Part shown: in pieces, positions 1 to 5,743 of the stretch
How positions within the stretch are numbered: position 1 is the first letter of the stretch
How the letters are laid out: the number at the start of each line of letters is the position of its first letter
Assembly (NCBI GenBank): GCA_003566475.1
Contig: PXDE01000403.1
Span: 1-14,873 of the forward strand
Direction: 5' to 3'
From: PVC group bacterium
GTDB taxonomy: Bacteria > Verrucomicrobiota > Kiritimatiellia > SS1-B-03-39 > PXDE01
DNA: 14,873 bases
Notes under the pieces: model-generated
What the model was told of the DNA's origin: nothing
The model's database searches: none
Seen by the model: the letters and a program-made list of their open reading frames with translations, nothing else
Program-made: the position numbers and the translations under genes

Positions 1-2518
1 TCCTGAGATGCCCAGAGCCTGAAGGGTCCGAGCCTGCGCCATTGGGGCTGCCTGCCTCGGGCTGTTCAAGGCTCTCTCCTTCGCGGAGACGGGCGGGGAC
101 GCCCGTCCCACCTCCAATTGGCTCGCCCTGCCATTCGGCCGGTGCGAACTCCGGCAGCAGGGCCAGCTCGTCCACGGACAGGGACTCGGTCTCGTCGGCC
201 GCCCACAGCTCGCGCAGGATGGCCAGCCAGCGGGCCTGTTCGAAGTCCGAGAGGTTCAGCCCGGCCATCTTGGTCCGGGCCTCCCGCTCCGAGCGCACCA
301 CCGGCCGGGCCTGGATCACCCGGGTCCGGTTCTCGGTTCGGTCCAGGTAGCCCGCCCGCTCCAGCCAGGAGATCGCGGTGCGGACCTTGGTGTCGGCCAT
401 GCGGTCGCGCACGTCGATGCTGATCTCCAGCTCGCGGTCGCGCAGCAAATCCCCGGAGGAGAGCACGATCTCGGTCTCGCCCGGTCGCATCCCCGCCGCC
501 TTGCGCAGCCCGCGCAGGATCTGGGCGATGTCCTTGCGGCTGAGCTGCGAGTGGGCCTCGAGCCCGAACTGCTGGTCGGTGTCCTCCTCGTCATACAGCA
601 GCACGCATTCCGCCGGGGCGCGGTCCCGGCCCGCCCGGCCCGCCTCCTGCAGGTAGTTCTCGACCGACCCCGGCACGTCGCCGTGGATCACCAGGCGCAC
701 GTTGTCCTTGTCGATCCCCATCCCGAAGGCGTTGGTGGCGCAGATCACCTGGATCCCGTCTCCCAGGAAGGCGTCCTGGATCCGCTTCTTCTCCGGGGCC
801 AGCAGGCCGGCGTGGAAATGCTCGGCCCGCCATCCGCGCTCGGCCAGATACCTCGCCGTGCCTTCGGCCTTGGTCCGGGTGGCCCGGAACACCACCGCGC
901 TGCCCGTCCCCGTCTCTCCCAGCCGCTCCCGCAGCAGCTCCTCGATCCGGGGCAGCTTGCCGTAGGCGGTCACGAGCTGCACCTCGTAGCTCAGGTTCTC
1001 GCGCTCCACCCCGCCCTCGTAGAAGGCCAGCGCCTGACCCGTCTCCTCCCGGAAATGGGCCTGGATCTCGCGGATCACCTCGTGCTTGGCGGTGGCGGTG
1101 AAGCAGCTCACCGGCGGGGGCGGCCCCGAGCCCGCCAGCTCGGCGATCACCTTGGCCACATACAGATAGTCCGGCCGGAAGTCGTGGCCCCACTTGGAGA
1201 GGCAGTGGGCCTCGTCGAGCACCCAGCTTCCGATCTCGCGCTGGCGCAGCGCGTCCTTCACCCGGCGCGAGCGGAGCTGCTCGGGGGAGAGATAGACCAT
1301 GGCCAGGTCGCCCATCACGATCCGCCGCAGCACCGCCCCGCGCTCGGGCGGGGTGAGCAGCCCGTTCAGTGCGGCCACCCGCGGCTCATTGGTGCGGCGG
1401 ATTAGCCCGTCCACCTGATCCTTCATCAGGGCCTGAAGGGGCGACACCACCACCGTGAGCACGCCCCGCCGCCGGTTGCGGACCAGCGCCGGGAGCTGAA
1501 AACAAAGCGACTTCCCGCCCCCGGTGGGCATCACCGCCAACAGCGGTTCGCCCCGCATCCCGGCCAGAGAAACCGCCCGCTGCAAGCTCCCGCCCGTCGC
1601 GTCGGCCGGGGTGGGGCGGAAGGTGTCGAACCCGAAGATGGTCTTGAGCTGACGCTCGGGATCGTGGACCTCCCCGCACCACGCGCAGCCCGCGTCGCCG
1701 CAGGGAACCTCGCGCAGGCGGTGGAGGATGTCCGGCACCTCGGGGAACCGGATCCGCACCCACGGCGGTAGCACCGACGTGCCGCCCGCCACCCGGAGCC
1801 AGGTCAGGGCATAGGCCCAGGCCCATCGCCGCGCGGGCACCGCCAGATCCTCCGGCCCGATCCGGGCGACGGCGGCCTGGCAGGTCCCGTGACGCGACAC
1901 CACATCCTGCAGCAGGCTTGGGCCGTCCTCGTCCCAGACTTCGGGCAAGTCCGGCGCGGCGGCCGCGAACATCCAAGCCGCACCGGGGGTGAGCGGGCCC
2001 GGCCCGTCGGCGGCGGACCGGGTCAGTAGCCATCGCAGGGCGATGGCCGCGTCGGGCTCGGCCTCGGCCAGGCCGCGCAGGGAGGCGATCTCGTCGGCCA
2101 GCAGCACCCCGGCCAGGCGGGCGTCGGCCACGGGGTCGTTCCGGGCCACCGACACCAGCTTGTAGTCCTTCACCAGGCGGTGGTACGGATTCTCGGGAAA
2201 GCACAGCGGCGACCACAGCAGCGTGTCCACCACCGGCAGGTGGGCCAGGGGGCCGCCCGCACCGGCGTTACGAAGCGTAGGCAGATCGTGATCCAGCACA
2301 TTGTGCCCGGCCACCGCCTCCGCGCCCTCGGCCTGCGCGGCCAGCCAGCCCGTCAGATCCGTCCCCGCCCGCCACCGACCCTCGCGCCCCCCGACCACCG
2401 CCCCCGCCGACAGGATGCGCGTTCCCTGCGGATCCGTCTCCAGGTCCAGCAGCAGCACCCCCGCCGGAATAGCCGGGGCGGGGCGGATGGCGGGGGGAGA
2501 GACCGGTTGGGCGGACAT
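1..2518 (-). CDS. DEDD 3'-5' exonuclease / RecQ-family DNA helicase fusion (partial, C-terminus beyond window)
   Basis: The reading frame is open from ATG at 2518 to the window edge (at least 839 codons), so the C-terminus is missing. Residues about 20-145 form an RNase-T/DnaQ-like exonuclease fold: LLLDLETD (D25, E27), AGHNVLDHDLP (D78) and NDPVADARL (D132). The usual Exo III His is Asn127. C273, C278, C281 and H285 could form a zinc knuckle. The helicase follows: FGFDTFRPTPAD near 295, Walker A MPTGGGKS (K336), VLDEAHCLSKWGHDFRPD (D435-H438), FHAGLLAPEK, ATNAFGMGIDKDNVR and EAGRAGRDR near 625-633. I recall very large exonuclease-RecQ proteins of this arrangement in other bacteria. Expected role is ATP-driven 3'-5' DNA unwinding with coupled trimming, in repair or recombination. 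No Shine-Dalgarno precedes ATG 2518; GTG at 2563 is an in-frame alternative. The last ~35 visible residues are low complexity and coincide with a DNA palindrome (88-107). Confidence 0.9.
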   Translation of the reverse strand, partial: MSAQPVSPPAIRPAPAIPAGVLLLDLETDPQGTRILSAGAVVGGREGRWRAGTDLTGWLAAQAEGAEAVAGHNVLDHDLPTLRNAGAGGPLAHLPVVDTLLWSPLCFPENPYHRLVKDYKLVSVARNDPVADARLAGVLLADEIASLRGLAEAEPDAAIALRWLLTRSAADGPGPLTPGAAWMFAAAAPDLPEVWDEDGPSLLQDVVSRHGTCQAAVARIGPEDLAVPARRWAWAYALTWLRVAGGTSVLPPWVRIRFPEVPDILHRLREVPCGDAGCAWCGEVHDPERQLKTIFGFDTFRPTPADATGGSLQRAVSLAGMRGEPLLAVMPTGGGKSLCFQLPALVRNRRRGVLTVVVSPLQALMKDQVDGLIRRTNEPRVAALNGLLTPPERGAVLRRIVMGDLAMVYLSPEQLRSRRVKDALRQREIGSWVLDEAHCLSKWGHDFRPDYLYVAKVIAELAGSGPPPPVSCFTATAKHEVIREIQAHFREETGQALAFYEGGVERENLSYEVQLVTAYGKLPRIEELLRERLGETGTGSAVVFRATRTKAEGTARYLAERGWRAEHFHAGLLAPEKKRIQDAFLGDGIQVICATNAFGMGIDKDNVRLVIHGDVPGSVENYLQEAGRAGRDRAPAECVLLYDEEDTDQQFGLEAHSQLSRKDIAQILRGLRKAAGMRPGETEIVLSSGDLLRDRELEISIDVRDRMADTKVRTAISWLERAGYLDRTENRTRVIQARPVVRSEREARTKMAGLNLSDFEQARWLAILRELWAADETESLSVDELALLPEFAPAEWQGEPIGGGTGVPARLREGESLEQPEAGSPNGAGSDPSGSGHLR
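88..107. repeat. perfect 7-bp hairpin inside the helicase ORF
   Basis: GACGGGC (88-94) and GCCCGTC (101-107) flank a 6-nt spacer, with a further CTCC/GGAG pair just beside it (78-88). The encoded residues (GVPARLREGES) look like linker rather than a conserved domain. It resembles the intergenic palindromes of this window, so it may be an in-frame repeat insertion; that is inference. Confidence 0.5.
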
Positions 2519-2593
2519 GGCGGCATGCTCGAAACCTGGCCCCGGGATGTCCAGCGGATTCACGCGTTGAGGAGGGAGGGTTCAGGGGGCAGT

Positions 2594-2635
2594 GTTCAGT
2601 GTTCAGTGTTCAGTGTTCAGGGTTCAGGGTTCAGG
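2594..2635. repeat. heptad tandem repeat GTTCAG(T/G) x6
   Basis: Six units with exact 7-bp period: GTTCAGT three times, then GTTCAGG three times. A degenerate unit precedes them at 2579-2593. The same unit recurs as a separate array at 8856-8897. Confidence 0.9.
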
Positions 2636-2642
2636 GTGACAT

Positions 2643-2669
2643 GTCCGACGCGTCCGATGGGTCCGATGG
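2643..2669. repeat. 9-bp tandem repeat GTCCGATGG x3
   Basis: The units are GTCCGACGC, GTCCGATGG and GTCCGATGG, beginning 7 bases after the heptad array. The same 9-mer family recurs at 9109-9144, also just after a heptad array. Confidence 0.85.
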
Positions 2670-2801
2670 GCCTGCCGCGGCGAAGCGCCTTCGCGAAGCC
2701 GGGCGAGAGCCAAGGCGGTGTCGCACGGGGTGAGGAGACGGCGCGGTCTGATGGGCTTGGAGGGTAAGCGGTGAACGCCGGGCCTTGGCTGACCCATGCC
2801 A

Positions 2802-2853
2802 CCGCAGTCCAAAGTCGGTGGCCCGTCGGCCGGACGCCCCCCTTGGACTGCGG
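2802..2853. repeat. inverted repeat CCGCAGTCCAA / TTGGACTGCGG
   Basis: CCGCAGTCCAA at 2802-2812 is a perfect reverse complement of TTGGACTGCGG at 2843-2853, separated by 30 nt of GC-rich sequence with internal GGCC/GCC symmetry. It could be a foldback element or a structured transcript between divergent genes. No U-tract follows, so it is not called a terminator. Confidence 0.65.
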
Positions 2854-2941
2854 CGGGAAGGGAGGTCTTCCGACCGCCACGCCGCCTTGGCTTCCGACGG
2901 AGGCGGGTTCACACGCAGGCAACCCAAGCTCGCCAGGATTC

Positions 2942-2970
2942 TTGACCGTCGACCGTAAAGATGGTTTCAT
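2942..2970 (+). promoter_or_regulatory. candidate promoter for vapBC, implying a leaderless mRNA
   Basis: TTGACC (2942-2947) and TTTCAT (2965-2970) are separated by 17 nt. The -10 match is weak (4 of 6). Transcription starting 6-7 nt after the -10 would begin at or beside the vapB ATG (2977), and no Shine-Dalgarno is visible upstream of that ATG. A leaderless transcript is therefore inferred, not shown. Confidence 0.35.
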
Positions 2971-2976
2971 GGGTCC

Positions 2977-3234
2977 ATGAAGACGACCATCGAGATCCCC
3001 GACCCGCTGTTCCGCGAGGCCAAGGCCACGGCGGCCAGGCAGGGACAGTCCCTGAAGACCTTTGTGACCGAAGCCATCCGCAGCCGGCTCGCCCAGCGAC
3101 CCGGCGCAGCGCCGCCTCCCCGGCCCTGGATGAAGGAATTCGGAGGACTCAAGGATCTTCGGAAGGAATCTCGGCGGATTGCCAAGGTCATCGAGGCCGA
3201 GTTCGAGGCGGTGGATCCGGAAGGCTGGGAATGA
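2977..3234 (+). CDS. vapB: VapB-type ribbon-helix-helix antitoxin
   Basis: The 85-aa protein opens with MKTTIEIPDPLFREAK, a typical RHH beta-strand plus helix, followed by a second helix (SLKTFVTEAIRSRLA, about 25-39). These features match MetJ/Arc-type DNA-binding domains of VapB antitoxins. The C-terminal half (PWMKEFGGLKDLRKESRRIAK...) would be the toxin-neutralising tail. By family it should bind the VapC toxin and repress its own promoter. Its stop overlaps the toxin start as ATGA, which indicates translational coupling. ATG 2977 is chosen because it begins the RHH strand exactly. There is no clear ribosome binding site, consistent with leaderless initiation. Confidence 0.85.
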   Translation: MKTTIEIPDPLFREAKATAARQGQSLKTFVTEAIRSRLAQRPGAAPPPRPWMKEFGGLKDLRKESRRIAKVIEAEFEAVDPEGWE

Positions 3235-3608
3235 TCCTCGACACCAACGCCCTGTCGGCCTTCGCCGATGGCGATACGGCCCTTGCCGCCCTGGTCTCCG
3301 GAGCGGATCGCCTGGCCCTGTCGCCCATCGTGCTGGGCGAGTACCGGTTCGGGATTGCCGCGTCACGGTTTCGGGCCCGCTACGAGGCCTGGCTGGAGCG
3401 GATCGAGGCGGAGGCGGAAATCCTGCCCATGACCAACGCCACCAGCCGCCACTACGCCCAGGTTCGGAGGGAACTCCGCATGGCCGGAACCCCCATTCCC
3501 TGGCACGATATCTGGATCGCCGCCCAGTGCCGGGAGCATCGGCTTCCCGTGACCTCTCAGGATGCGCACTTTGACCAGGTCGAGGGGATCCGGCGACTGA
3601 GCTGGTAA
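3231..3608 (+). CDS. vapC: VapC-type PIN-domain ribonuclease toxin
   Basis: This 125-aa PIN protein has MILDTNAL at its very start (D4), VLGEYRFG (E37), IPWHDIWIAAQC (D93) and VTSQDAHFDQVEGI (D111, D115). These are the acidic residues expected to bind Mg2+ in PIN nucleases. VapC toxins cleave tRNA or rRNA and stop translation; the target cannot be told here. ATG 3231 overlaps the antitoxin stop by 4 nt and places D4 where the family has it. The frame is open further upstream, but that part reads through vapB in another frame and is not coding. All catalytic acids are present, so the toxin looks intact. Confidence 0.9.
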   Translation: MILDTNALSAFADGDTALAALVSGADRLALSPIVLGEYRFGIAASRFRARYEAWLERIEAEAEILPMTNATSRHYAQVRRELRMAGTPIPWHDIWIAAQCREHRLPVTSQDAHFDQVEGIRRLSW

Positions 3609-3633
3609 CCCCCTTCGTTCCAGCGGGGCACGA

Positions 3634-4038
3634 CTATGGAGACTTGCCGTCGACCGCCTTTCTGAACGGTCGCCCCACCAGCATGACCCCGCCCTGGGCG
3701 AGCAGAGCGACCGAGACAGGGAGGGCCAGCCTCGCGCAGGCGAGCCCCAGGCGGTGGAACAGGGACTCCGCGGCTTCCGCGCCCCCCACCCCGATCCTCA
3801 TGAACACCGCCGCCACGTGCCACGAGAACACCATGAGTCCGAAGAGAAGGAGGAAGCGCGAGCAGGCGCTGAGCCACCAGGAGGCACCGGAAATGTCTCG
3901 GCCCCTAACCCGTCTGAAAAGCCCGAACGCCAGGAGCCCCAGCACTGCAATAACGCCCACGAGGCAGACCCCGCCAACCCAAGGGCCGACGGTATTGAAC
4001 ATGGTCGCTTGCACGTCGCCAGGGGTCTCGGGTTGCAT
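3634..4038 (-). CDS. small integral membrane protein, three predicted helices
   Basis: The 134-aa protein starts MQPETPGDVQATMFNTVG and has three hydrophobic segments at about residues 16-41 (WVGGVCLVGVIAVLGLLAFGL), 55-80 (SRFLLLFGLMVFSWHVAAVFM) and 98-122 (LALPVSVALLAQGGVMLV), with a basic C-terminus. The start at 4038 is supported by GGAGGAG 5 nt upstream; an earlier ATG at 4104 lacks this. The FNTVGPW opening and three-helix layout recall small MotA/TolQ/ExbB-related proteins, but no diagnostic residues are seen and no function is assigned. It converges on vapC, 25 bp from its stop. Confidence 0.7.
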   Translation of the reverse strand: MQPETPGDVQATMFNTVGPWVGGVCLVGVIAVLGLLAFGLFRRVRGRDISGASWWLSACSRFLLLFGLMVFSWHVAAVFMRIGVGGAEAAESLFHRLGLACARLALPVSVALLAQGGVMLVGRPFRKAVDGKSP

Positions 4039-4139
4039 CGCCACTCCTCCGAGAAAGCAATTGGATAGGCGCCCAGCTTGCGCCCCAGGGTTCCGCCGCG
4101 TCAAGCTGTCCTCCGTCGTCGCAGGGTCACGGTTCTGGG

Positions 4140-4190
4140 GTCAGTCGCCGCCGCTGAATCCCTTGGTTCAGCCGGATAAGGGGTGAGACG
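4140..4190 (+). repeat. head hairpin module, copy 1
   Basis: An 8-bp hairpin GCTGAATC..GGTTCAGC (4153-4172, one G-T pair) is followed by CGGATAAGGGGTGAGAC. The left TGTCTCA box seen in copy 2 is degenerate here. A heptad array starts 9 nt after TGAGAC. Confidence 0.65.
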
Positions 4191-4198
4191 TCTGGCGT

Positions 4199-4233
4199 GA
4201 TGCGGGATCCGCGATGCGCGATGCGGGATGCAT
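4199..4233 (+). repeat. heptad array GATGCGG-type x5
   Basis: The units are GATGCGG, GATCCGC, GATGCGC, GATGCGG and GATGCAT, in strict 7-bp register. Confidence 0.85.
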
Positions 4234-4234
4234 G

Positions 4235-4413
4235 CCAGTACCTCGCTGTTCCCGCAGGGCGGGACGAGGGCGCATGTGCGGCGCCTGGCTGGAGGAAGGC
4301 TCGACCATGGCCTCTCTTCCGCCCAGGCAGGCTCGTTCCATGCGCGGTCCGTCCCGCAGGGCGGGAACAGCGGACTACTGGGTCCGCGCCCGATCGGTCG
4401 TATGCTTGTGCGG
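4235..4413 (+). repeat. 179-bp foldback element, copy 1
   Basis: The element runs from CCAGTACCTCGCTG to TCGTATGCTTGTGCGG. Its arms (4245-4265 and 4351-4371) are reverse complements at 18 of 21 positions; only the central AGG differs. Each arm is itself a hairpin, TCCCGC-agg-GCGGGA. The interior carries CGACCATGGC, CTTCC.CCCA.GCAGGC and CGTTCCA. A second copy lies at 11272-11440 on the other strand with completely different arm sequences. Confidence 0.8.
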
Positions 4414-4445
4414 ACCCATGGCTTGTCCGCGGAACCGCGGGAGTG

Positions 4446-4505
4446 TGTCTCAGAGCAGTGCAGGCCGCTGAACCGCAGCGCTTCAGCCGGATAACGGGTG
4501 AGACA
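4446..4505 (+). repeat. head hairpin module, copy 2 (best preserved)
   Basis: TGTCTCA (4446-4452) and TGAGACA (4499-4505) form a perfect 7-bp terminal inverted repeat. Inside is GCTGAA (4467-4472) with TTCAGC (4482-4487), then CGGATAACGGG. A heptad array begins 9 nt downstream. Confidence 0.8.
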
Positions 4506-4513
4506 GCGGCGCC

Positions 4514-4534
4514 AATGTGGGATGTGCGATCCGA
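4514..4534 (+). repeat. short heptad array AATGTGG-GATGTGC-GATCCGA
   Basis: Three units in 7-bp register follow the head hairpin. The last unit merges into the shared GATCCGACTTCGCC motif. Confidence 0.6.
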
Positions 4535-4564
4535 CTTCGCCAAGGCGCTACGTCGGACAAGTCG
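4528..4564 (+). repeat. GATCCGACTTCGCC...GTCGGACAAGTCG motif, copy 1
   Basis: TCCGAC (4530-4535) pairs with GTCGGA (4552-4557), with GGCGC symmetry inside. A longer version with about 30 extra internal bases lies at 8991-9057. Confidence 0.7.
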
Positions 4565-4567
4565 TGG

Positions 4568-4774
4568 GATGTCGGCTCGGCCCCATCAGACGCCCTGTAG
4601 CGGCCGCTCGACTGAGTCTGCGAAGGAGAGCGGCATCGGCCCACCGTGTCCGACCTCTGTCCCGCGTCATCCCCTTCCGCGTCCCCGGCCCGGAGCCGTT
4701 CTCTCTCGAAGACTCGGTCGAACGGCCGCCACAAGGGGGGAGGCCCCGGCGCGAGACCAGCGGAGAGCGACATC
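4568..4774. repeat. ~207-bp long imperfect foldback
   Basis: GATGTCG (4568-4574) pairs with CGACATC (4768-4774). A second, longer arm pair is 4596-4630 (TGTAGCGGCCGCTCGACTGA...) with 4701-4733 (CTCTCTCGAAGACTCGGTCG...), complementary over about 33 nt with a few mismatches and a 2-nt gap. The element sits between head modules in the same position as the foldback at 4235-4413 but is unrelated in sequence. Confidence 0.65.
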
Positions 4775-4782
4775 TGTGGCGG

Positions 4783-4795
4783 TGTCTCAGAGCAG
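4783..4795 (+). repeat. head module left box only
   Basis: TGTCTCAGAGCAG matches the first 13 bases of the head at 4446. No TGAGACA follows at +53; the sequence instead enters the end of the Phd-like gene. It looks like a truncated repeat unit. Confidence 0.55.
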
Positions 4796-4838
4796 ATGCG
4801 GCAGAAATGGCCGCGCCGAGTCCGTTTGCGGTTCCGCT

Positions 4839-5069
4839 TCATGGTCCGGGTTTGGAGGCACCTCGGCTCGGGCGACCCGCCCGGCTCTCCCGGACGGCGG
4901 CGAGGATGTCGGCGGTGGTGGCCGAGGTGCGGATCCCGGGCACATCGAAGGGGGAGCCGGCGCGGGGCCGAGGCACCACGGCGAACGAGTCCCCGCCGCG
5001 CCGACGGATGATGACTTCCTCGCTCTTGGCCTGGTTGAGCACGGCGGCGAGGTTCTGGTAGAACCTCAC
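4839..5069 (-). CDS. Phd/YefM-like antitoxin, short at the N-terminus
   Basis: The 76-aa product begins with GTG at 5069, overlapping the upstream stop as GTGA. RFYQNLAAVLNQA and EEVIIRRRGGDSFAVVPR match the helix and strand region of Phd/YefM antitoxins. SPFDVPGIRTSATTADILAAVRESR matches the C-terminal toxin-binding part of one Phd subgroup. The usual opening strand (of the kind MKTVTxxEAR) is missing; upstream codons in frame read DPTEVCEV before a stop at 5106-5108. The gene is therefore either truncated or fused out of frame to the preceding one. Family role would be to neutralise a toxin and repress the operon. No toxin gene follows: downstream sequence is repeat DNA. Confidence 0.65.
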   Translation of the reverse strand: MRFYQNLAAVLNQAKSEEVIIRRRGGDSFAVVPRPRAGSPFDVPGIRTSATTADILAAVRESRAGRPSRGASKPGP

Positions 5070-5299
5070 CTCGCATACTTCCGTCGGATCCTGTCGAAGA
5101 CCTCCTCACCGGGAATCAGCTCGACGTCTCCACGATCGATCTCGGCAACCCGCCGTTCCGCCTCCTCCGCCCAAAGACGGTCGATCTCCGGCTGTACGGG
5201 AAGATTCAGACTCTGGAGGATCCGGTCCACGAGGCCAATACGTGCCTCCGCGGGGAGCGCCAGGGCCTCGTCAGCGACTTTGTCTGCGGCGGTCGGCAT
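5066..5299 (-). CDS. addiction-module component family antitoxin
   Basis: The 77-aa protein (MPTAADKVADEALALPAEARI..., LVDRILQSLN, PEIDRLWAEEAERRVAEIDRGDVELIPGEEVFDRIRR) matches the pattern of the putative addiction module component family. These are usually the first gene of a pair with a RelE/ParE-type toxin. ATG 5299 has AGGAG 9 nt upstream. Here the next gene, overlapping by GTGA, is a Phd-like antitoxin instead of a toxin. Function is inferred from family resemblance only. Confidence 0.75.
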   Translation of the reverse strand: MPTAADKVADEALALPAEARIGLVDRILQSLNLPVQPEIDRLWAEEAERRVAEIDRGDVELIPGEEVFDRIRRKYAR

Positions 5300-5743
5300 G
5301 GTGTGTAACTCCTATCGGCCAGCCTGCCGACATTCCACGGCAGGCGGACGCTGCATCGCAGCCCTTCTAAGGTAGCCGCTTCATCCACCGAGGCAAGGTT
5401 CTTGTCGGGCCTACGGCAGACTTCCGGCCCAGCGAGACCTGTGCATGCCACGCCCACGCCGCTCCCCATGTGGCCCGGGTCTCCAGCCCGGAGCCTATCG
5501 AGTCCGCCCCTGCCAGTCCAAGGCCCGAACTCCAGCCGCAGACGCGGTCCCGGCTTCAGTGCACATTCGGTCAAGCCCTGGTCTCTCGCCGCGCGGTGTG
5601 CCCTCCCGATGTTCGGCTGGCATCCTCCGGGAACCCGTGCCTAGGATTCATCCGGTTGCCTGCGGACTCCCGATCAGGGGCCAGGCGAATGGCCGGGGAG
5701 CGCCTGGAACGACATCTCGCAGGGCACCGTGGAGGGACACGGC
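5300..5743. other. intergenic gap with one dispersed palindrome
   Basis: This tract separates the divergent antitoxin operon and the secreted-protein operon. Apart from the repeat at 5470-5494, the two Shine-Dalgarno sites at its ends and nondescript GC-rich sequence, I see no gene, RNA or clear promoter. Confidence 0.5.
5470..5494. repeat. dispersed palindrome GTGGCCCGGG..CCAGCCCGGAGC, solo arm
   Basis: The CCGGG/CCCGG hairpin matches the left arm of the foldback elements at 9167-9322 and 10963-11114. No matching right arm (GGCACGGGCTGGAAGC) is found nearby, so this looks like a remnant. Confidence 0.7.

Larger units (their letters stand above)
2519..2976. other. gene-free gap with short repeats
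   Basis: No convincing coding sequence is seen between the helicase start and vapB. The tract carries a heptad array (2594-2635), a 9-bp array (2643-2669), a widely spaced 11-bp inverted repeat (2802-2853) and a candidate vapB promoter at its right end. ORFs in the tract are arginine/proline-rich shadows that read through these repeats. Confidence 0.6.
4039..4838. other. gene-free tract made of tandem composite repeat units
   Basis: No supportable gene is seen. From left to right it holds: a head hairpin (4140-4190), a heptad array (4199-4233), a 179-bp foldback element (4235-4413), a second head (4446-4505), a short heptad array (4514-4534), a TCCGAC/GTCGGA motif (4528-4564), a ~207-bp foldback (4568-4774) and a third head fragment TGTCTCAGAGCAG from 4783. 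The head-to-head distance 4446 to 4783 is 337 bp. Long ORFs across the tract read straight through these palindromes and are not believed. Confidence 0.65.

Noticed and set aside
551..1405. 284-codon plus-strand frame within the helicase region
   Set aside because: Opposite strand to the clear helicase motifs (DEAH box, GRAGRDR).
3609..3633. Bidirectional terminator between vapC and the membrane protein
   Set aside because: CCCC...CGGGG can pair, but the stem is short, the loop is long and no T-run follows on either strand.
3634..4038. ExbB/TolQ/MotA-type proton channel subunit
   Set aside because: The three-helix layout is suggestive, but no diagnostic channel residues are visible and the protein is short.
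4131..4838. Integron attC sites or cassette array
   Set aside because: The foldbacks recall attC palindromes and the units are tandem, but no RYYYAAC/GTTRRRY boxes, integrase or cassette genes are found.
4197..5375. 392-codon plus-strand open frame over the repeat tract and antitoxins
   Set aside because: It passes through the palindromes and opposite two recognisable antitoxin genes. The first part aligns with the inverted copy at 11272-11440 only with frame-breaking indels, so the repeat is not protein-coding.
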